From the NCBI RefSeq assembly GCF_005222845.1, contig NZ_STFZ01000012.1, positions 1 to 64,000 on the forward strand: a DNA stretch of 64,000 nt, given 5' to 3'. The notes under the pieces were generated by a model, which ran no database searches, was not told where the DNA came from, and worked only from the letters and a program-made list of their open reading frames with translations. Of the stretch, positions 43,752-53,847 are shown piece by piece. A program made the translations under genes and the position numbers. Position 1 is the stretch's first letter. The number at the start of each line of letters is the position of its first letter. Origin of the DNA: Rhizobium sp. FY34. GTDB taxonomy: Bacteria > Pseudomonadota > Alphaproteobacteria > Rhizobiales > Rhizobiaceae.

Positions 43752-45140
43752 TCAGCGTGCCAGATCACGCGCCGGATAGGGCGTCTTCAAAAGCATCAGG
43801 AAGCCGACCATCAGAAAGACAATCAGCACCGCCATACCAAGCCGCGCCGAACCAGACGCATAGGTGACCACCGAAAAGGACAGCGTCGCCATGAAACTGG
43901 TGGCGCGGCCCGACAGCGCATAGATGCCGAAATAGCGCCCGGCCTCTTCCGGGGGAACGCTGCGGGCGAGATAAGACCGCGACGAGGCCTGCACCGGCCC
44001 GAAGGCAAGGCCGATGAGAGCGCCAAACAGAAGATAGACCTTTTCAGCCGCCGTGCCGAACAATCCTCCCCCATCCTCCAGCGACAAGGGCAAAACGCCA
44101 AACAGCGTATAGCCAGGACCGGTCGAGACGATGCCGACGGTTGCGATGAGCAGAATGATGAGGCTAAACACCACAACGACCTTGGAGCCGGCCAGCCGAT
44201 CGATGCGCCCGGCGGTGAGGCAGCCGAAAATGGCAACGATATTGATGAGAATGCCGAACAGGCCCATTTCCAGCGTCGCCCAGCCGAACATGCCGGCGGC
44301 AAAAGCACCGCCAAGGATCAGAAGACCGTTGACGCCATCCTGGTAAAGCATGCGGGCGATCAGAAACCGCAGCACCGCCCGGCGCCGGCTTGTCAGTTCG
44401 GCAAGCGTATGGCGCAATTGCTGGACACCCGAGACGACAGCTGTCTTGAGGGGTTCGCCACGCTTGGCATCCGGCGTGAAGAGGAACATCGGCAGGACAA
44501 AGATGAAATACCAGACTGCCGCCAGCGGACCGGTGATGCGCGCGTCTTCGCCAAGCGCCGGATCGAGCCCGAACAGGGGTGGCAGGCCGAGTAGCGTGAC
44601 GCCCGTCTTCGGATCGGCGGCCAGGAAGCCGACAACCAGGATCAGCACGATCATGCCGCCGAGATAGCCAAGCCCCCAGGCGGTGTTCGACACCTTGCCC
44701 ACCTCTTTCGCCGGCACAAGGCGCGGCATCATCGAATCATTGAAGACGATGGAAAATTCCGCCGCAATCGAGGCAAGGATCATGAAGGTGACGGGCCACA
44801 GCAGGGCAGAGCCTGGGGCCGCAAACCAGAGCATCGCCAGCGATGCGATCTTGATCGTGGCAAAGAAGGCGATCCAGGGCTTGCGCGGCCCGGACTGATC
44901 GGCAATCGAACCGAGCACTGGCGACAGAAGCGCAATGACGATCGACGAGACCGTCGCCATATTGCTCCACATGGCCTGGGCCGATACGGGGTCCTGCGTC
45001 AGGCGCGCCACGAAATAGGGGCCGAAGACAAAGGTGGTGACCACCGTAAAGAAAGGCTGGGCTGCCCAGTCGAACAGCATCCAGCCCCATATGCCGCGGG
45101 ACGGCACCTTTTGCGCCGTCCCCTCGTGTGTCTCTGCCAC
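43752..45140 (-). CDS. MFS transporter, UMF1/Atg22-like family
   Basis: The 462-residue inner-membrane protein has 12 hydrophobic segments and opens GIWGWMLFDWAAQPFFTVVTTFVFGPYF, typical of the UMF1 (Atg22-like) group. Helix 2-3 loop motif SIADQSGPRKPWIA is present. Atg22 homologues export amino acids from yeast vacuoles; the bacterial substrate is unknown. GTG start at 45140. It lies 32 bases after the glutamate dehydrogenase gene on the same strand, so the two are probably co-transcribed, hinting at amino-acid transport. Confidence 0.85.
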   Translation of the reverse strand: MAETHEGTAQKVPSRGIWGWMLFDWAAQPFFTVVTTFVFGPYFVARLTQDPVSAQAMWSNMATVSSIVIALLSPVLGSIADQSGPRKPWIAFFATIKIASLAMLWFAAPGSALLWPVTFMILASIAAEFSIVFNDSMMPRLVPAKEVGKVSNTAWGLGYLGGMIVLILVVGFLAADPKTGVTLLGLPPLFGLDPALGEDARITGPLAAVWYFIFVLPMFLFTPDAKRGEPLKTAVVSGVQQLRHTLAELTSRRRAVLRFLIARMLYQDGVNGLLILGGAFAAGMFGWATLEMGLFGILINIVAIFGCLTAGRIDRLAGSKVVVVFSLIILLIATVGIVSTGPGYTLFGVLPLSLEDGGGLFGTAAEKVYLLFGALIGLAFGPVQASSRSYLARSVPPEEAGRYFGIYALSGRATSFMATLSFSVVTYASGSARLGMAVLIVFLMVGFLMLLKTPYPARDLAR

Positions 45141-45172
45141 GGCAGACCTCCCTTTGATCGGAGGCTATAGGA

Positions 45173-48100
45173 TCACCGAATGTCGGCCTGGGCAAGGTCG
45201 GCAAACAGGCTGGCCGCCACCATCATCTTGGCAAGCGTCGTTTCGCCCCCTTCGCTCAGAGCCAGAAGTTCGCTGCTGATGCGGTTGAGGCGGAGACGGT
45301 CGCTGGCAAGCCAGGCTTCCAGCGGCTTGCGGTCCTTGCCGTGATTGGCCAGGGCATGGGTGACAAGGTCGCGCCGCGCCGCCGCAATCTGCTGCAGGCC
45401 ACGGATGATCGCCAGGTTCTCATAGTGATCAGCAGCGCTGTAGCGTTCGCCCGCTTCCAGGAAACGGTTGATGCGGAACGTCTCGGTGGCGTGGAAGTAA
45501 ACCTCCGTCGCGCGCGCCAACGGTGCGCCGCTGCGCTCCGAAATCCGCATGATTTCCGGCACCAGAACCAGGTTGGGCAGGATATCCAACTCGCCCGCAA
45601 GCTCCACCGAGACGCCTTCGGGAAGATCATCCTCGGAGACGGAGGATTTGGCGATGGTTGCGCGCAGGCTGCGAATACCGGTGCGGATGCGGCTGACCGC
45701 ATCCTGCACAGGACCATTGGTCATGCCGGTCTGCAGGATGAAGATGGTTGCACCGACAAAGATCTCGCCGATCTGCGCATAGAGATCGTTCTGCACCTCG
45801 CCATCCAGTTCGCCATCCAGCGCATCGACGGCGGCCCAGAGTTTTGGCAGGTCATAGGCATCACGGGCAATGAAGGCGGCTTTCACCACATCCACCTGTC
45901 CGCGACCGCTGATATCGCTCAGCATCTGGGCAAAGCCCGGCCCACCACGGTTGATCACCTCATTGACCAGCACCGTCGCGATGATTTCACGGTGCAGGCG
46001 ATGATGCGCGATATCACTGGCATAGGGCTTCTGCATGGATTTCGGGAAATAGGCCGTCAGCACCTGGCCGAAATAGGGATCATCCGGCAGGTCGCTTGCC
46101 ACCACCCCATCAAACAGCACGAGCTTGGCATAGGAGAGAAGAACGCCCACTTCCGGCCGTGTCAGCGGCTTTCCGCCGGCATAACGCTCGGCCAGTTCCG
46201 CATCGTCCGGCAGCGTTTCCACCTTGCGGTTCAACTCGCCGCGGGCTTCCAGCGCCGACATCAGCCGTGACAGATCCTCGCGATTGCGCTGTCCGCGCCG
46301 GGCGGTGAGCGAAATCGCCAGCGATTGCAGATAGTTGTTGCGAAGAACGAGCGTACCGACATCCTCCGTCATCGAGGCGAGCAGCTTATCGCGCTTGTCA
46401 CGCGGCAGGCGGCCATCCAGCATTGCAGGGCTAAGCGCAATCTTGATGTTGACCTCGACGTCGGACGAATTGACGCCGGCCGAATTGTCGATCGCATCGG
46501 AATTGCAGCGGCCGCCATTGAGCGCATAGGCAATGCGGCCCTTCTGGGTGACGCCAAGATTGGCGCCCTCGCCGATCACCTTGGCGCGCACTTCGCCAGC
46601 CGTGACGCGGATCGGATCATTGGCGCGGTCGCCCACCTCCGCATCGGTTTCGGAATTGGCCTTGATATAGGTGCCGATGCCGCCGAACCACATCAGATCG
46701 ACCGGGCTTTTCAGGATCGCCGTCATGATCTCGAAGGGGGTCGCGACATCCTTGTCGATGGCAATGGCAGCCTTGGCCTGGGGTGTCAGCTTCACCAGCT
46801 TTTCGGTGCGTGAAATGATCATGCCGCCATCGGACAGGATCGAGCGATCGAAATCCTGCCAGCTGGAGCGTGCCAACTTGAACATCCGATTGCGCTCGGC
46901 AAACGTCTTCTTCGTGTCGGGGTTGGGATCGATGATGATATCGCGGTGGTCGAAGGCGGCAATCAGGCGGATATGCTTCGACAGAAGCATGCCATTGCCG
47001 AAGACGTCACCGGACATGTCACCAACACCCGCCACGCTAAACGGCGTCGATTGGATGTCCACATTCATTTCGCGGAAGTGGCGCTTGACCGCCTCCCAGG
47101 CGCCGCGTGCGGTAATGCCCATCTTCTTGTGGTCGTAGCCGGCCGAACCGCCGGAGGCAAACGCGTCGTCCAGCCAGAAGCCTGCCTCCTGCGCCAGCCC
47201 ATTGGCCGTATCGGAAAATGTCGCCGTGCCCTTGTCGGCGGCCACGACAAAATACGGATCATCGCCATCCAGCCGCAGCGTATCGGCAGGCCCCACAACT
47301 TTGCCTGCGACGATATTATCGGTAATCGACAAAAGCGTGCGGATGAAGACCTTGTAGGCATCCTTGCCGGCATTGAAGAAAGCGTCGCGCTGGGCAGGCG
47401 AAGGAAGCTTCTTCGGGAAGAAGCCGCCCTTGGCACCAACGGGCACTATAACGGCGTTCTTCACCTGCTGCGCCTTGACGAGGCCCAGCACTTCGGTTCG
47501 GTAATCCTCACCGCGATCCGACCAGCGAAGGCCGCCACGCGCCACCTTGCCGAAGCGCAGGTGAACGCCCTCCACCTCGGTGCCATAGACGAAGATTTCG
47601 CGGAAAGGACGCGGCTGCGGCAGGCCGTCCAACTGCTTGGGATCGAACTTGAAGGCTAGCATGGGCTTAGGCTGACCATCGGCACCGGTCTGGAAATAGT
47701 TGGTGCGCAGGGTCGAATCCACTGCATTGATGTACCGGCGGAAGGTGCGGTCATCATCGAGGTTCGGCACCGCCGTCAGCGCTTCTTCCAGCGCCAGATG
47801 GTGTTCCGTCAGCTTGCGCTCGCGCAGCTTATCACCCAGCTTGGGATCGAAACCATCGCGGAACAGCGTGAAGATACGCCGGCTAATGTCTGGATAGCGC
47901 GCCAGCGTATCGGCGATATGGGCCTGCGAATAGACGATACCTGTCTGGCGCAGATAGCGCGCATAGGCGCGCAGAACGGTGACTTCGCGCACCGACAGGC
48001 CCGTCAGGAGGACAAGACGGTTGAAACTGTCATTGTCGACCGAACCGGCAAAGGCGGAAAGAAAGGCCTGTTCCACCAGCGGCGCCTCGCGCGCCATGTC

Positions 48101-49921
48101 GATCGTCCGGCCATCTTGCAGTTCAAGTTCCATGTCGTGCAAGACGATCCGCTTGTCGGTCGCAGTCAGCACGAGATCGAAGGTGCGTTCGCTGACCACC
48201 TGGAAACCCAGGTTTTCCAGAAGCGGCACGCGGCGCGATAGCGCCAGATGCTCGTCCGCATGGAAAATCTTCAGCGCCAGGATTGTGCGGCCCTCGACTG
48301 CCCTCTGATAGAGCGAGATGCGCAAGGGATCACCCTTGGCGCAGGCGAGGATATTGGCCAAATCGGCAAATGTGTCCTGCGGCGAAAAGGCTTCCTGGAA
48401 GGCGAAATTGGTTTCGATCGCAGGGCTATCGGGACCGGCCAGACCGGCGAAACGCTCCTGCCAGGGTGTGGCAATTTCACGGATCGTGTCTTCCAGCTTG
48501 GATTGCACAATGCGCGGGGTCTTGCCAACACGGCGACCGATGATGAAATGGACACGTGCCGTGCCACCTTCAGGAAAGGCCGGGTAATAGGCCGAGACAT
48601 GTCCCTGATAGGCTGAGGCGAGATAGGCGCCGATCTTTTCGCGCACCGCCGAATTGTAGTTTTCGCGCGGAACATAGACGAGGATCGACACAAAGCGGTC
48701 GAAATGGTCGATACGCGCCAGCGCCCGCACGCGCGGCCGTTCCGCCAGTTCCATGATCTGTTCGCAATAGCGGCCAAGCAGTTCCGGGTCGATCTGGAAC
48801 AGGTCATCACGCGGATAGGATTCCAGCGTGTTCTTCAGCATTCGGCCGGAATGGCTCAAGGGATCAAAGCCAAACTGCTCCTCCACCCGCCCGGCCTTGG
48901 CCCGCAGCAGCGGAATATCGGCAACCGAATGCGTATAGGCCGTGGCGGTAAACAGGCCGACGATACGCAGTTCGCCGGTGACCTTGCCATCGGCCCCGAA
49001 ACGCTTGACGCCGACATAATCCATATAGGTGCGGCGATGCACCACGGATTTGACATTGGCCTTGGTGACGATGAGGAATTCCGGCCCCTGCAGGAATTGC
49101 AGGATTTCCGGCGTGGTGGTCACCGCATCCTTGCCCTGGCGCAGCACCAGCACATTCGGATCCGACAGAATGCCAAGTCCGGTTCCACGACCGCGCTCCA
49201 CCGTCGCACCGGCGCCTTCGCCGGAATAGACATATTCGCGCATGCCAAGGAAGATGAAATTGCCGTCGCGCAGCCAGGAGAGGAAATCCAGCGCCTCCTC
49301 CCGGTCTGCTTTGCGCCGGCCGCCACCGGAGGCCGGCAGTTCGGCCATAGCCGATTCAAGCAGGCCGAGCATCGGCTTCCAGTCATTGATCACCGAATGC
49401 ACCCGGTCGAGCAACTGGCGTAGCCGCTCGATCAGTTCGCTCACCTGGCCCTCGCTCAGCGGTGCCATATGCACCTGGATGAGGCTGACATGCTGGCCGC
49501 CAGCCTGGCTGCGCTCATAAGAATAGAGGCTGGCGGTCTTGTCCGGCTGCACGGCCAGGATTGGATGAACCGCAAGCGATATATCGCGGTAGGTGCTCGT
49601 TACCTCGCCCATGACTGAATCGAAGAGGAAAGGCATGTCGCGGTCGATGACGGTGAGCACGCAGACCGGCAGGTCATTGGGCGCGACACCGTCTACGGAA
49701 GTGATGCTGATGCGCGCCGTATCGCCCGTCCAGGCCTGCAGTTCCAGCCCGGCATGTACGGCTGATAGGGCGAGCATTTCCGGCGTATAGGCAGCAACGT
49801 CATCGCTGCTGGCACGTCCGAAAAGGATGGCAGGGTCCAGTTTCGGCCCGCCCCGCTCCGCAATTGCGGCCTGCGCCAGTTCGATCTGCTTTTCCCGTTT
49901 CGGATTACCCTTACCGGACAT
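45173..49921 (-). CDS. gdhB: NAD-specific glutamate dehydrogenase, large (180-kDa) class
   Basis: The 1582-residue enzyme deaminates glutamate to 2-oxoglutarate. It belongs to the L_180 class: a long N-terminal regulatory region with ACT-like segments (residues about 1-480), a catalytic core with VPVGAKGGFFPKKLPSP holding the substrate lysine, an NAD fold around MWFGGIGTYIKA and EGANLGVTQKGR, and a long helical C-terminus. GGGAGG lies before the ATG at 49921. It is adjacent to the UMF1-type transporter and diverges from pdxY across a gap with a 16-bp palindrome. Confidence 0.95.
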   Translation of the reverse strand: MSGKGNPKREKQIELAQAAIAERGGPKLDPAILFGRASSDDVAAYTPEMLALSAVHAGLELQAWTGDTARISITSVDGVAPNDLPVCVLTVIDRDMPFLFDSVMGEVTSTYRDISLAVHPILAVQPDKTASLYSYERSQAGGQHVSLIQVHMAPLSEGQVSELIERLRQLLDRVHSVINDWKPMLGLLESAMAELPASGGGRRKADREEALDFLSWLRDGNFIFLGMREYVYSGEGAGATVERGRGTGLGILSDPNVLVLRQGKDAVTTTPEILQFLQGPEFLIVTKANVKSVVHRRTYMDYVGVKRFGADGKVTGELRIVGLFTATAYTHSVADIPLLRAKAGRVEEQFGFDPLSHSGRMLKNTLESYPRDDLFQIDPELLGRYCEQIMELAERPRVRALARIDHFDRFVSILVYVPRENYNSAVREKIGAYLASAYQGHVSAYYPAFPEGGTARVHFIIGRRVGKTPRIVQSKLEDTIREIATPWQERFAGLAGPDSPAIETNFAFQEAFSPQDTFADLANILACAKGDPLRISLYQRAVEGRTILALKIFHADEHLALSRRVPLLENLGFQVVSERTFDLVLTATDKRIVLHDMELELQDGRTIDMAREAPLVEQAFLSAFAGSVDNDSFNRLVLLTGLSVREVTVLRAYARYLRQTGIVYSQAHIADTLARYPDISRRIFTLFRDGFDPKLGDKLRERKLTEHHLALEEALTAVPNLDDDRTFRRYINAVDSTLRTNYFQTGADGQPKPMLAFKFDPKQLDGLPQPRPFREIFVYGTEVEGVHLRFGKVARGGLRWSDRGEDYRTEVLGLVKAQQVKNAVIVPVGAKGGFFPKKLPSPAQRDAFFNAGKDAYKVFIRTLLSITDNIVAGKVVGPADTLRLDGDDPYFVVAADKGTATFSDTANGLAQEAGFWLDDAFASGGSAGYDHKKMGITARGAWEAVKRHFREMNVDIQSTPFSVAGVGDMSGDVFGNGMLLSKHIRLIAAFDHRDIIIDPNPDTKKTFAERNRMFKLARSSWQDFDRSILSDGGMIISRTEKLVKLTPQAKAAIAIDKDVATPFEIMTAILKSPVDLMWFGGIGTYIKANSETDAEVGDRANDPIRVTAGEVRAKVIGEGANLGVTQKGRIAYALNGGRCNSDAIDNSAGVNSSDVEVNIKIALSPAMLDGRLPRDKRDKLLASMTEDVGTLVLRNNYLQSLAISLTARRGQRNREDLSRLMSALEARGELNRKVETLPDDAELAERYAGGKPLTRPEVGVLLSYAKLVLFDGVVASDLPDDPYFGQVLTAYFPKSMQKPYASDIAHHRLHREIIATVLVNEVINRGGPGFAQMLSDISGRGQVDVVKAAFIARDAYDLPKLWAAVDALDGELDGEVQNDLYAQIGEIFVGATIFILQTGMTNGPVQDAVSRIRTGIRSLRATIAKSSVSEDDLPEGVSVELAGELDILPNLVLVPEIMRISERSGAPLARATEVYFHATETFRINRFLEAGERYSAADHYENLAIIRGLQQIAAARRDLVTHALANHGKDRKPLEAWLASDRLRLNRISSELLALSEGGETTLAKMMVAASLFADLAQADIR

Positions 49922-49978
49922 GCCACCCTCCCGTGCGTCGTTATGGACATCACTATCAATTTGAATTCTTGATAATCT

Positions 49979-49994
49979 GCCCAGATATCTGGGC
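49979..49994. promoter_or_regulatory. perfect 16-bp palindrome between gdhB and pdxY
   Basis: GCCCAGATATCTGGGC is fully symmetric and sits in the 173-base divergent intergenic region, about 58 bases from the gdhB start and 100 from pdxY. Such a site suits a dimeric repressor or activator acting on one or both genes; no known consensus is matched. Confidence 0.5.
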
Positions 49995-50094
49995 TAATTC
50001 GAAGCCTTCCGCCAAGTTTTTGAAGATATCAATAAGGTTTGTTGACAGCGGAGCGTTTAAAATCGATTCAAGAACTCCAAAACGGGTTCTTGCC

Positions 50095-50967
50095 ATGTCT
50101 GAAAGCCAAACTGCCGTCATCGTCATCTCCAGCCACGTGGTGCGCGGTTCCGTAGGTAACCGGGCCGCGGTCTTTGCACTGGAAACGCTGGGCCTGCCGG
50201 TCTGGGCGCTGCCCACCGTCATCCTGCCCTGGCATCCCGGACACGGGCCGTCCACGCGCGTGGTCATTCCCCAGGATCAGTTCGACAGCGTCATCGACGA
50301 TCTTATTCGTGCGCCCTGGATCGGCGAAGTGAAGGCCGTGCTCAGCGGCTATTTCGGCCACCCGGCGCAGGCACGGTCGGTGGCGCGGCTCGTCACTGCG
50401 CTGCGGGTCCAAAAGCCCGATCTTCTCTATGTCTGCGACCCGGTGATGGGCGACAAAGGCGGGCTCTATGTGCCACTCGAGACGGCGGAAGCCATCCGTG
50501 AGGAGCTCATTCCGCTGGCATCACTGGCAACGCCGAACCGCTTCGAGCTTGCCTGGCTATGCGGGGCGGACCTTGAGACCAATGCTGCGGTGATGGATGC
50601 GGCTCTTTCGCTCGGACCGCCGCGCATGCTGGTCACCTCTGCCGTGCCGATGATGGCCGGCGGCACCGGCAATCTCTATCTCACCGGCAGCCATGCGCTT
50701 CTGGCCGAACACCGGCTGATCGAAAATGCCCCGAACGGGCTTGGCGATCTCCTGTCGGCCGTGTTTCTTGCGAGGCTCCTGTCGGGCATGGAGGAGGAAA
50801 AGGCGCTGCAACTTTCCACTGCCAGCGTTTTTGAGGTTCTGGCGCGCACATCCAAGCGCGGCGGTGACGAGTTGACGCTCGAAACCGATGCATCAAGCCT
50901 TTCCACACCCATGGCCATGGTGCAATTGCGCCATCTGATGCATCCCTCCCGCGCCAAGCGGCGATGA
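50095..50967 (+). CDS. pdxY: pyridoxal kinase
   Basis: The 290-residue PfkB-superfamily kinase phosphorylates pyridoxal to PLP in the salvage pathway. It has ISSHVVRGSVGNRAAVFALETLG, LPTVILPWHPGHG, CDPVMGDKGGLYV, and the catalytic GLGDLLSAVFLARLL region near residues 220-235. The ATG at 50095 is the conserved start; upstream in-frame codons lie in the gdhB intergenic region. Transcribed divergently from gdhB. Confidence 0.92.
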   Translation: MSESQTAVIVISSHVVRGSVGNRAAVFALETLGLPVWALPTVILPWHPGHGPSTRVVIPQDQFDSVIDDLIRAPWIGEVKAVLSGYFGHPAQARSVARLVTALRVQKPDLLYVCDPVMGDKGGLYVPLETAEAIREELIPLASLATPNRFELAWLCGADLETNAAVMDAALSLGPPRMLVTSAVPMMAGGTGNLYLTGSHALLAEHRLIENAPNGLGDLLSAVFLARLLSGMEEEKALQLSTASVFEVLARTSKRGGDELTLETDASSLSTPMAMVQLRHLMHPSRAKRR

Positions 50968-51036
50968 GCAATCGCGATGATCACGCAACCGTGGGGAGGA
51001 GTTGATCTTCGGCAAGGACGGGGCTAAGCAAAGCCT

Positions 51037-51678
51037 ATGACAGATTTTCCGCTTTCCCTTCTCGCCGGCTACGACAATTTCATGAGCGGCCGTTACACAG
51101 GTGAGCGTGAGCGCTACAAGACGCTGGCCGAAACCGGCCAGAAGCCGCACACTCTGCTGGTTGCCTGCTGCGACAGCCGCGCTGCACCCGAGACGATCTT
51201 CGATTCAGGACCGGGTGAACTGTTTGTCGTGCGTAATGTGGCCAATCTCGTGCCGCCTTATGAGCCGGACGGCCAGTATCATGCCACGTCTGCAGCATTG
51301 GAATATGCGGTACAGGTTCTGAAGGTTCGCGATATCGTGGTAATGGGCCACGGTCGCTGCGGCGGCATACAGGCAGCGCTCGACCCCATGGACGAGCCCC
51401 TGTCGCCTGGCGATTTCATCGGCAAGTGGATGGGCCTGTTACGCCCGACGGCCGAGCAAATCCCCGGTCTCGACATCATGACTCAGTCGGAGCGACAGAC
51501 AGCTCTCGAGCGGGTATCGATCCGAAATTCAATCGCCAACCTGCGCACATTTCCTTGCGTGCAGATCCTTGAATCCAAAGGCCGCATGCATGTCCACGGC
51601 GCCTGGTTCGATATTTCCACCGGCGAATTGTGGATCATGGACAGCAAGACGGGCGATTTCATCCGCCCGTCCGTATAG
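51037..51678 (+). CDS. beta-class carbonic anhydrase
   Basis: The 213-residue cytoplasmic enzyme interconverts CO2 and bicarbonate. The zinc ligands are Cys44 in CCDSR, His105 and Cys108 in GHGRCGG; Asp46 and Arg48 complete the active-site dyad. The C-terminus (GAWFDISTGELWIMD) is typical. It starts 69 bases after pdxY, so the genes may be co-transcribed, though they are functionally unrelated. Confidence 0.95.
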   Translation: MTDFPLSLLAGYDNFMSGRYTGERERYKTLAETGQKPHTLLVACCDSRAAPETIFDSGPGELFVVRNVANLVPPYEPDGQYHATSAALEYAVQVLKVRDIVVMGHGRCGGIQAALDPMDEPLSPGDFIGKWMGLLRPTAEQIPGLDIMTQSERQTALERVSIRNSIANLRTFPCVQILESKGRMHVHGAWFDISTGELWIMDSKTGDFIRPSV

Positions 51679-51700
51679 CCTCAATTACATCTGAACCGCT

Positions 51701-52516
51701 TCAGCGGGCGCCATCGATCTGCGCGCCGATATAGGCAATCGCCTGCTGATAAACGCTTGCCGCATTCCAGCCCTGGATGGCCACGAAATTCGGCTGGCCG
51801 GGCTGATAGCCGGCGCCACGCTGCCAGCCGTGGCCGACGAGAAAATTGGCAGTAGAAGCCAGCGCATCGGCGCGCGAGCGCACCATGTCGATATGGCCAT
51901 CGCCATCGCCATCGGCGCCGTAGCGGATAACGTTCAAGGGCAGGAACTGCGTCTGGCCGATTTCGCCATGTGCTGCACCCTTGGCTGACGTGCTGAGATC
52001 GCCGCGTGCGACAAGCTGGAGCGCCGCATAAAGCTGCTCGGTAAAGAAGGCCGAGCGGCGGCAATCATAGGCAAGCGTTGCCACGGCCGACAGCGTGTGC
52101 TGATCGCCAAGGAAGCTGCCAAAGCCGGTTTCCATGCCCCAGATGGCCAGCAACGGGCCGGCCGGCACGCCATAGCGACGCTCGATGGCAGAGAACAGCG
52201 CCGCATTGGCGGCCTTCATGCTTTTGCCGCGCGAAATGATGGCAGGGCCACCGCGCTTCTGCATGAATTCGTCAAAGGAAAGTTTGAAGCTTTTCTGGCC
52301 GCGATCGGCGCGGATGGTGGGGCGGTTATAGCTGACACCGGAAAAGGCGGACTGCACCACGGAGGCCGACACGCCATTGGCTGGAGCCTGACGCTTGAAG
52401 TCCTGAACCCAGTTTTCAAAGCCGGACGCATCATTGCCGCAAGAGGCAGCGTGCGCCACGTTAACAGTGAGCATCATGGCTGCAGCGGCAACGCCACCCA
52501 GTATCGTTTTCAACAT
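51701..52516 (-). CDS. lytic murein transglycosylase, MltB-like (SLT_2)
   Basis: The 271-residue periplasmic enzyme cleaves peptidoglycan glycan strands. A Sec signal peptide (MLKTILGGVAAAAMMLTVNVAHA) ends near residue 23. The catalytic Glu129 lies in AIWGMETGFGSF, followed by GEIGQTQFLPLNVIRYGADGDGD, which resembles the MltB calcium-binding/active-site region. It is shorter than E. coli MltB and lacks the C-terminal peptidoglycan-binding domain of some relatives. It has no lipobox, so it is probably soluble. Confidence 0.88.
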   Translation of the reverse strand: MLKTILGGVAAAAMMLTVNVAHAASCGNDASGFENWVQDFKRQAPANGVSASVVQSAFSGVSYNRPTIRADRGQKSFKLSFDEFMQKRGGPAIISRGKSMKAANAALFSAIERRYGVPAGPLLAIWGMETGFGSFLGDQHTLSAVATLAYDCRRSAFFTEQLYAALQLVARGDLSTSAKGAAHGEIGQTQFLPLNVIRYGADGDGDGHIDMVRSRADALASTANFLVGHGWQRGAGYQPGQPNFVAIQGWNAASVYQQAIAYIGAQIDGAR

Positions 52517-52642
52517 TCGTCGGATCCCATGCCTTTTTAAGAAGGCGCATATTGAAGCGCACTTCTGTTTGCCTGTTGGTTATGGCGACGCTTGCCCATG
52601 CCGACAACCTTTCCGTTTATGAAAAGATCGTGAACTGCCACG

Positions 52643-52673
52643 GAAAAAGCCCCGTCCTTGGGACGAGGCTTTT
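52643..52673 (-). terminator. rho-independent terminator of asd
   Basis: On the minus strand AAAAGCCTCGTCC pairs with GGACGGGGCTTTT (one U-G wobble) around a short loop, followed by a run of Ts. It lies about 25 bases beyond the asd stop. Confidence 0.8.
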
Positions 52674-52698
52674 ACAAGATCATGTTTACCAAATGGTA

Positions 52699-53733
52699 TC
52701 AGGCAGCCTGGCTGCGCGGCTTGATGAGACCGCGATTGACGAGAAGCTCGGCAATCTGGATCGCATTGAGGGCAGCGCCCTTGCGCAGATTGTCGGAAAC
52801 GACCCAGATATTGAGACCGTTTTCGACCGTTGCGTCTTCGCGGATGCGCGAGATGAAGGTGGCATCTTCGCCGGCGCATTCGAGCGGGGTGATGTAGCCG
52901 CCGTTCTCATGCTTGTCGATGACGAGGCAACCGGGAGCCTCACGCAGGATGTCGCGAGCCTGGTCGGCAGTGATCTCGTTTTCGAACTCGATATTGACCG
53001 ATTCCGAATGGCCGATGAAGACGGGAACGCGCACGGCCGTGCAGGTTACCTTGATCTTCGGATCGAGCATCTTCTTGGTTTCGGCCAGAACCTTCCACTC
53101 TTCCTTCGTATAGCCGTCTTCCATGAAGCTATCGATATGCGGAATGACGTTGAAGGCGATGCGCTTGGTGAACTTCTTCGATTCGACCGGATCGGCGACG
53201 AAGACGGCACGCGTCTGGGTGAACAACTCGTCCATGCCTTCCTTGCCCGCACCGGAAACCGACTGATAGGTCGATACGACGACGCGCTTGATCTTGGCAA
53301 AATCATGCAGCGGCTTCAGCGCCACGACCAGCTGTGCGGTCGAGCAATTCGGGTTGGCAATGATGTTGCGCTTGGAAAAGCCGGTGATCGCATCGGCATT
53401 GACTTCCGGAACGATCAGCGGAACGTCCTGATCGTAGCGCCAGGCCGAAGAATTATCGATGACGACGCAGCCCTGCGCGCCGATCTTCGGCGACCACTTC
53501 TGAGAAATCGTGCCGCCGGCCGACATCAGGCAGATATCGGTGTCGGAAAAATCGTAATTCTCGAGGTTGGAGACCTTCAGAACCTTGTCGCCGAAGGAGA
53601 CTTCGGTGCCCTGCGAACGGGCCGAAGCAAGGGCCACGACTTCGCTTGCCGGGAAACCACGCTCCGAGAGGATATTCAGCATTTCCCGGCCGACATTACC
53701 GGTCGCGCCGACGACTGCAATCTTGAAACCCAT
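52699..53733 (-). CDS. asd: aspartate-semialdehyde dehydrogenase
   Basis: The 344-residue NADPH-dependent enzyme makes aspartate semialdehyde for lysine, methionine, threonine and diaminopimelate synthesis. It has the N-terminal VVGATGNVGREMLNIL fold, SAGGTISQKW, the catalytic Cys in IANPNCSTAQLV, and the substrate-binding RVPVFIGHSESV. The ATG is set by the conserved MGFKIAVVGATG. It follows a hairpin-rich leader and is separated from leuB by a small frame. Confidence 0.96.
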   Translation of the reverse strand: MGFKIAVVGATGNVGREMLNILSERGFPASEVVALASARSQGTEVSFGDKVLKVSNLENYDFSDTDICLMSAGGTISQKWSPKIGAQGCVVIDNSSAWRYDQDVPLIVPEVNADAITGFSKRNIIANPNCSTAQLVVALKPLHDFAKIKRVVVSTYQSVSGAGKEGMDELFTQTRAVFVADPVESKKFTKRIAFNVIPHIDSFMEDGYTKEEWKVLAETKKMLDPKIKVTCTAVRVPVFIGHSESVNIEFENEITADQARDILREAPGCLVIDKHENGGYITPLECAGEDATFISRIREDATVENGLNIWVVSDNLRKGAALNAIQIAELLVNRGLIKPRSQAA

Positions 53734-53774
53734 AATTACTGCTCTCTTTCTCTTCTCTCCTCGGGCTGTGAGGG

Positions 53775-53825
53775 GGAACAGCGACTTTGCAGCCGCGCTG
53801 TTCCTGGTCCCCGGCCGAACCGGGG
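53775..53825 (-). promoter_or_regulatory. two stable hairpins in the asd 5' leader
   Basis: GGAACAGCG (53775-53783) pairs with CGCTGTTCC (53796-53804), and CCCCGG (53809-53814) pairs with CCGGGG (53820-53825). Both lie between the 39-codon frame and asd on the minus strand. They have no T run, so a leader-folding or processing role is more likely than termination. No known riboswitch class is matched. Confidence 0.4.
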
Positions 53826-53847
53826 AGAGAGCGGTAGGCCAGAGACG

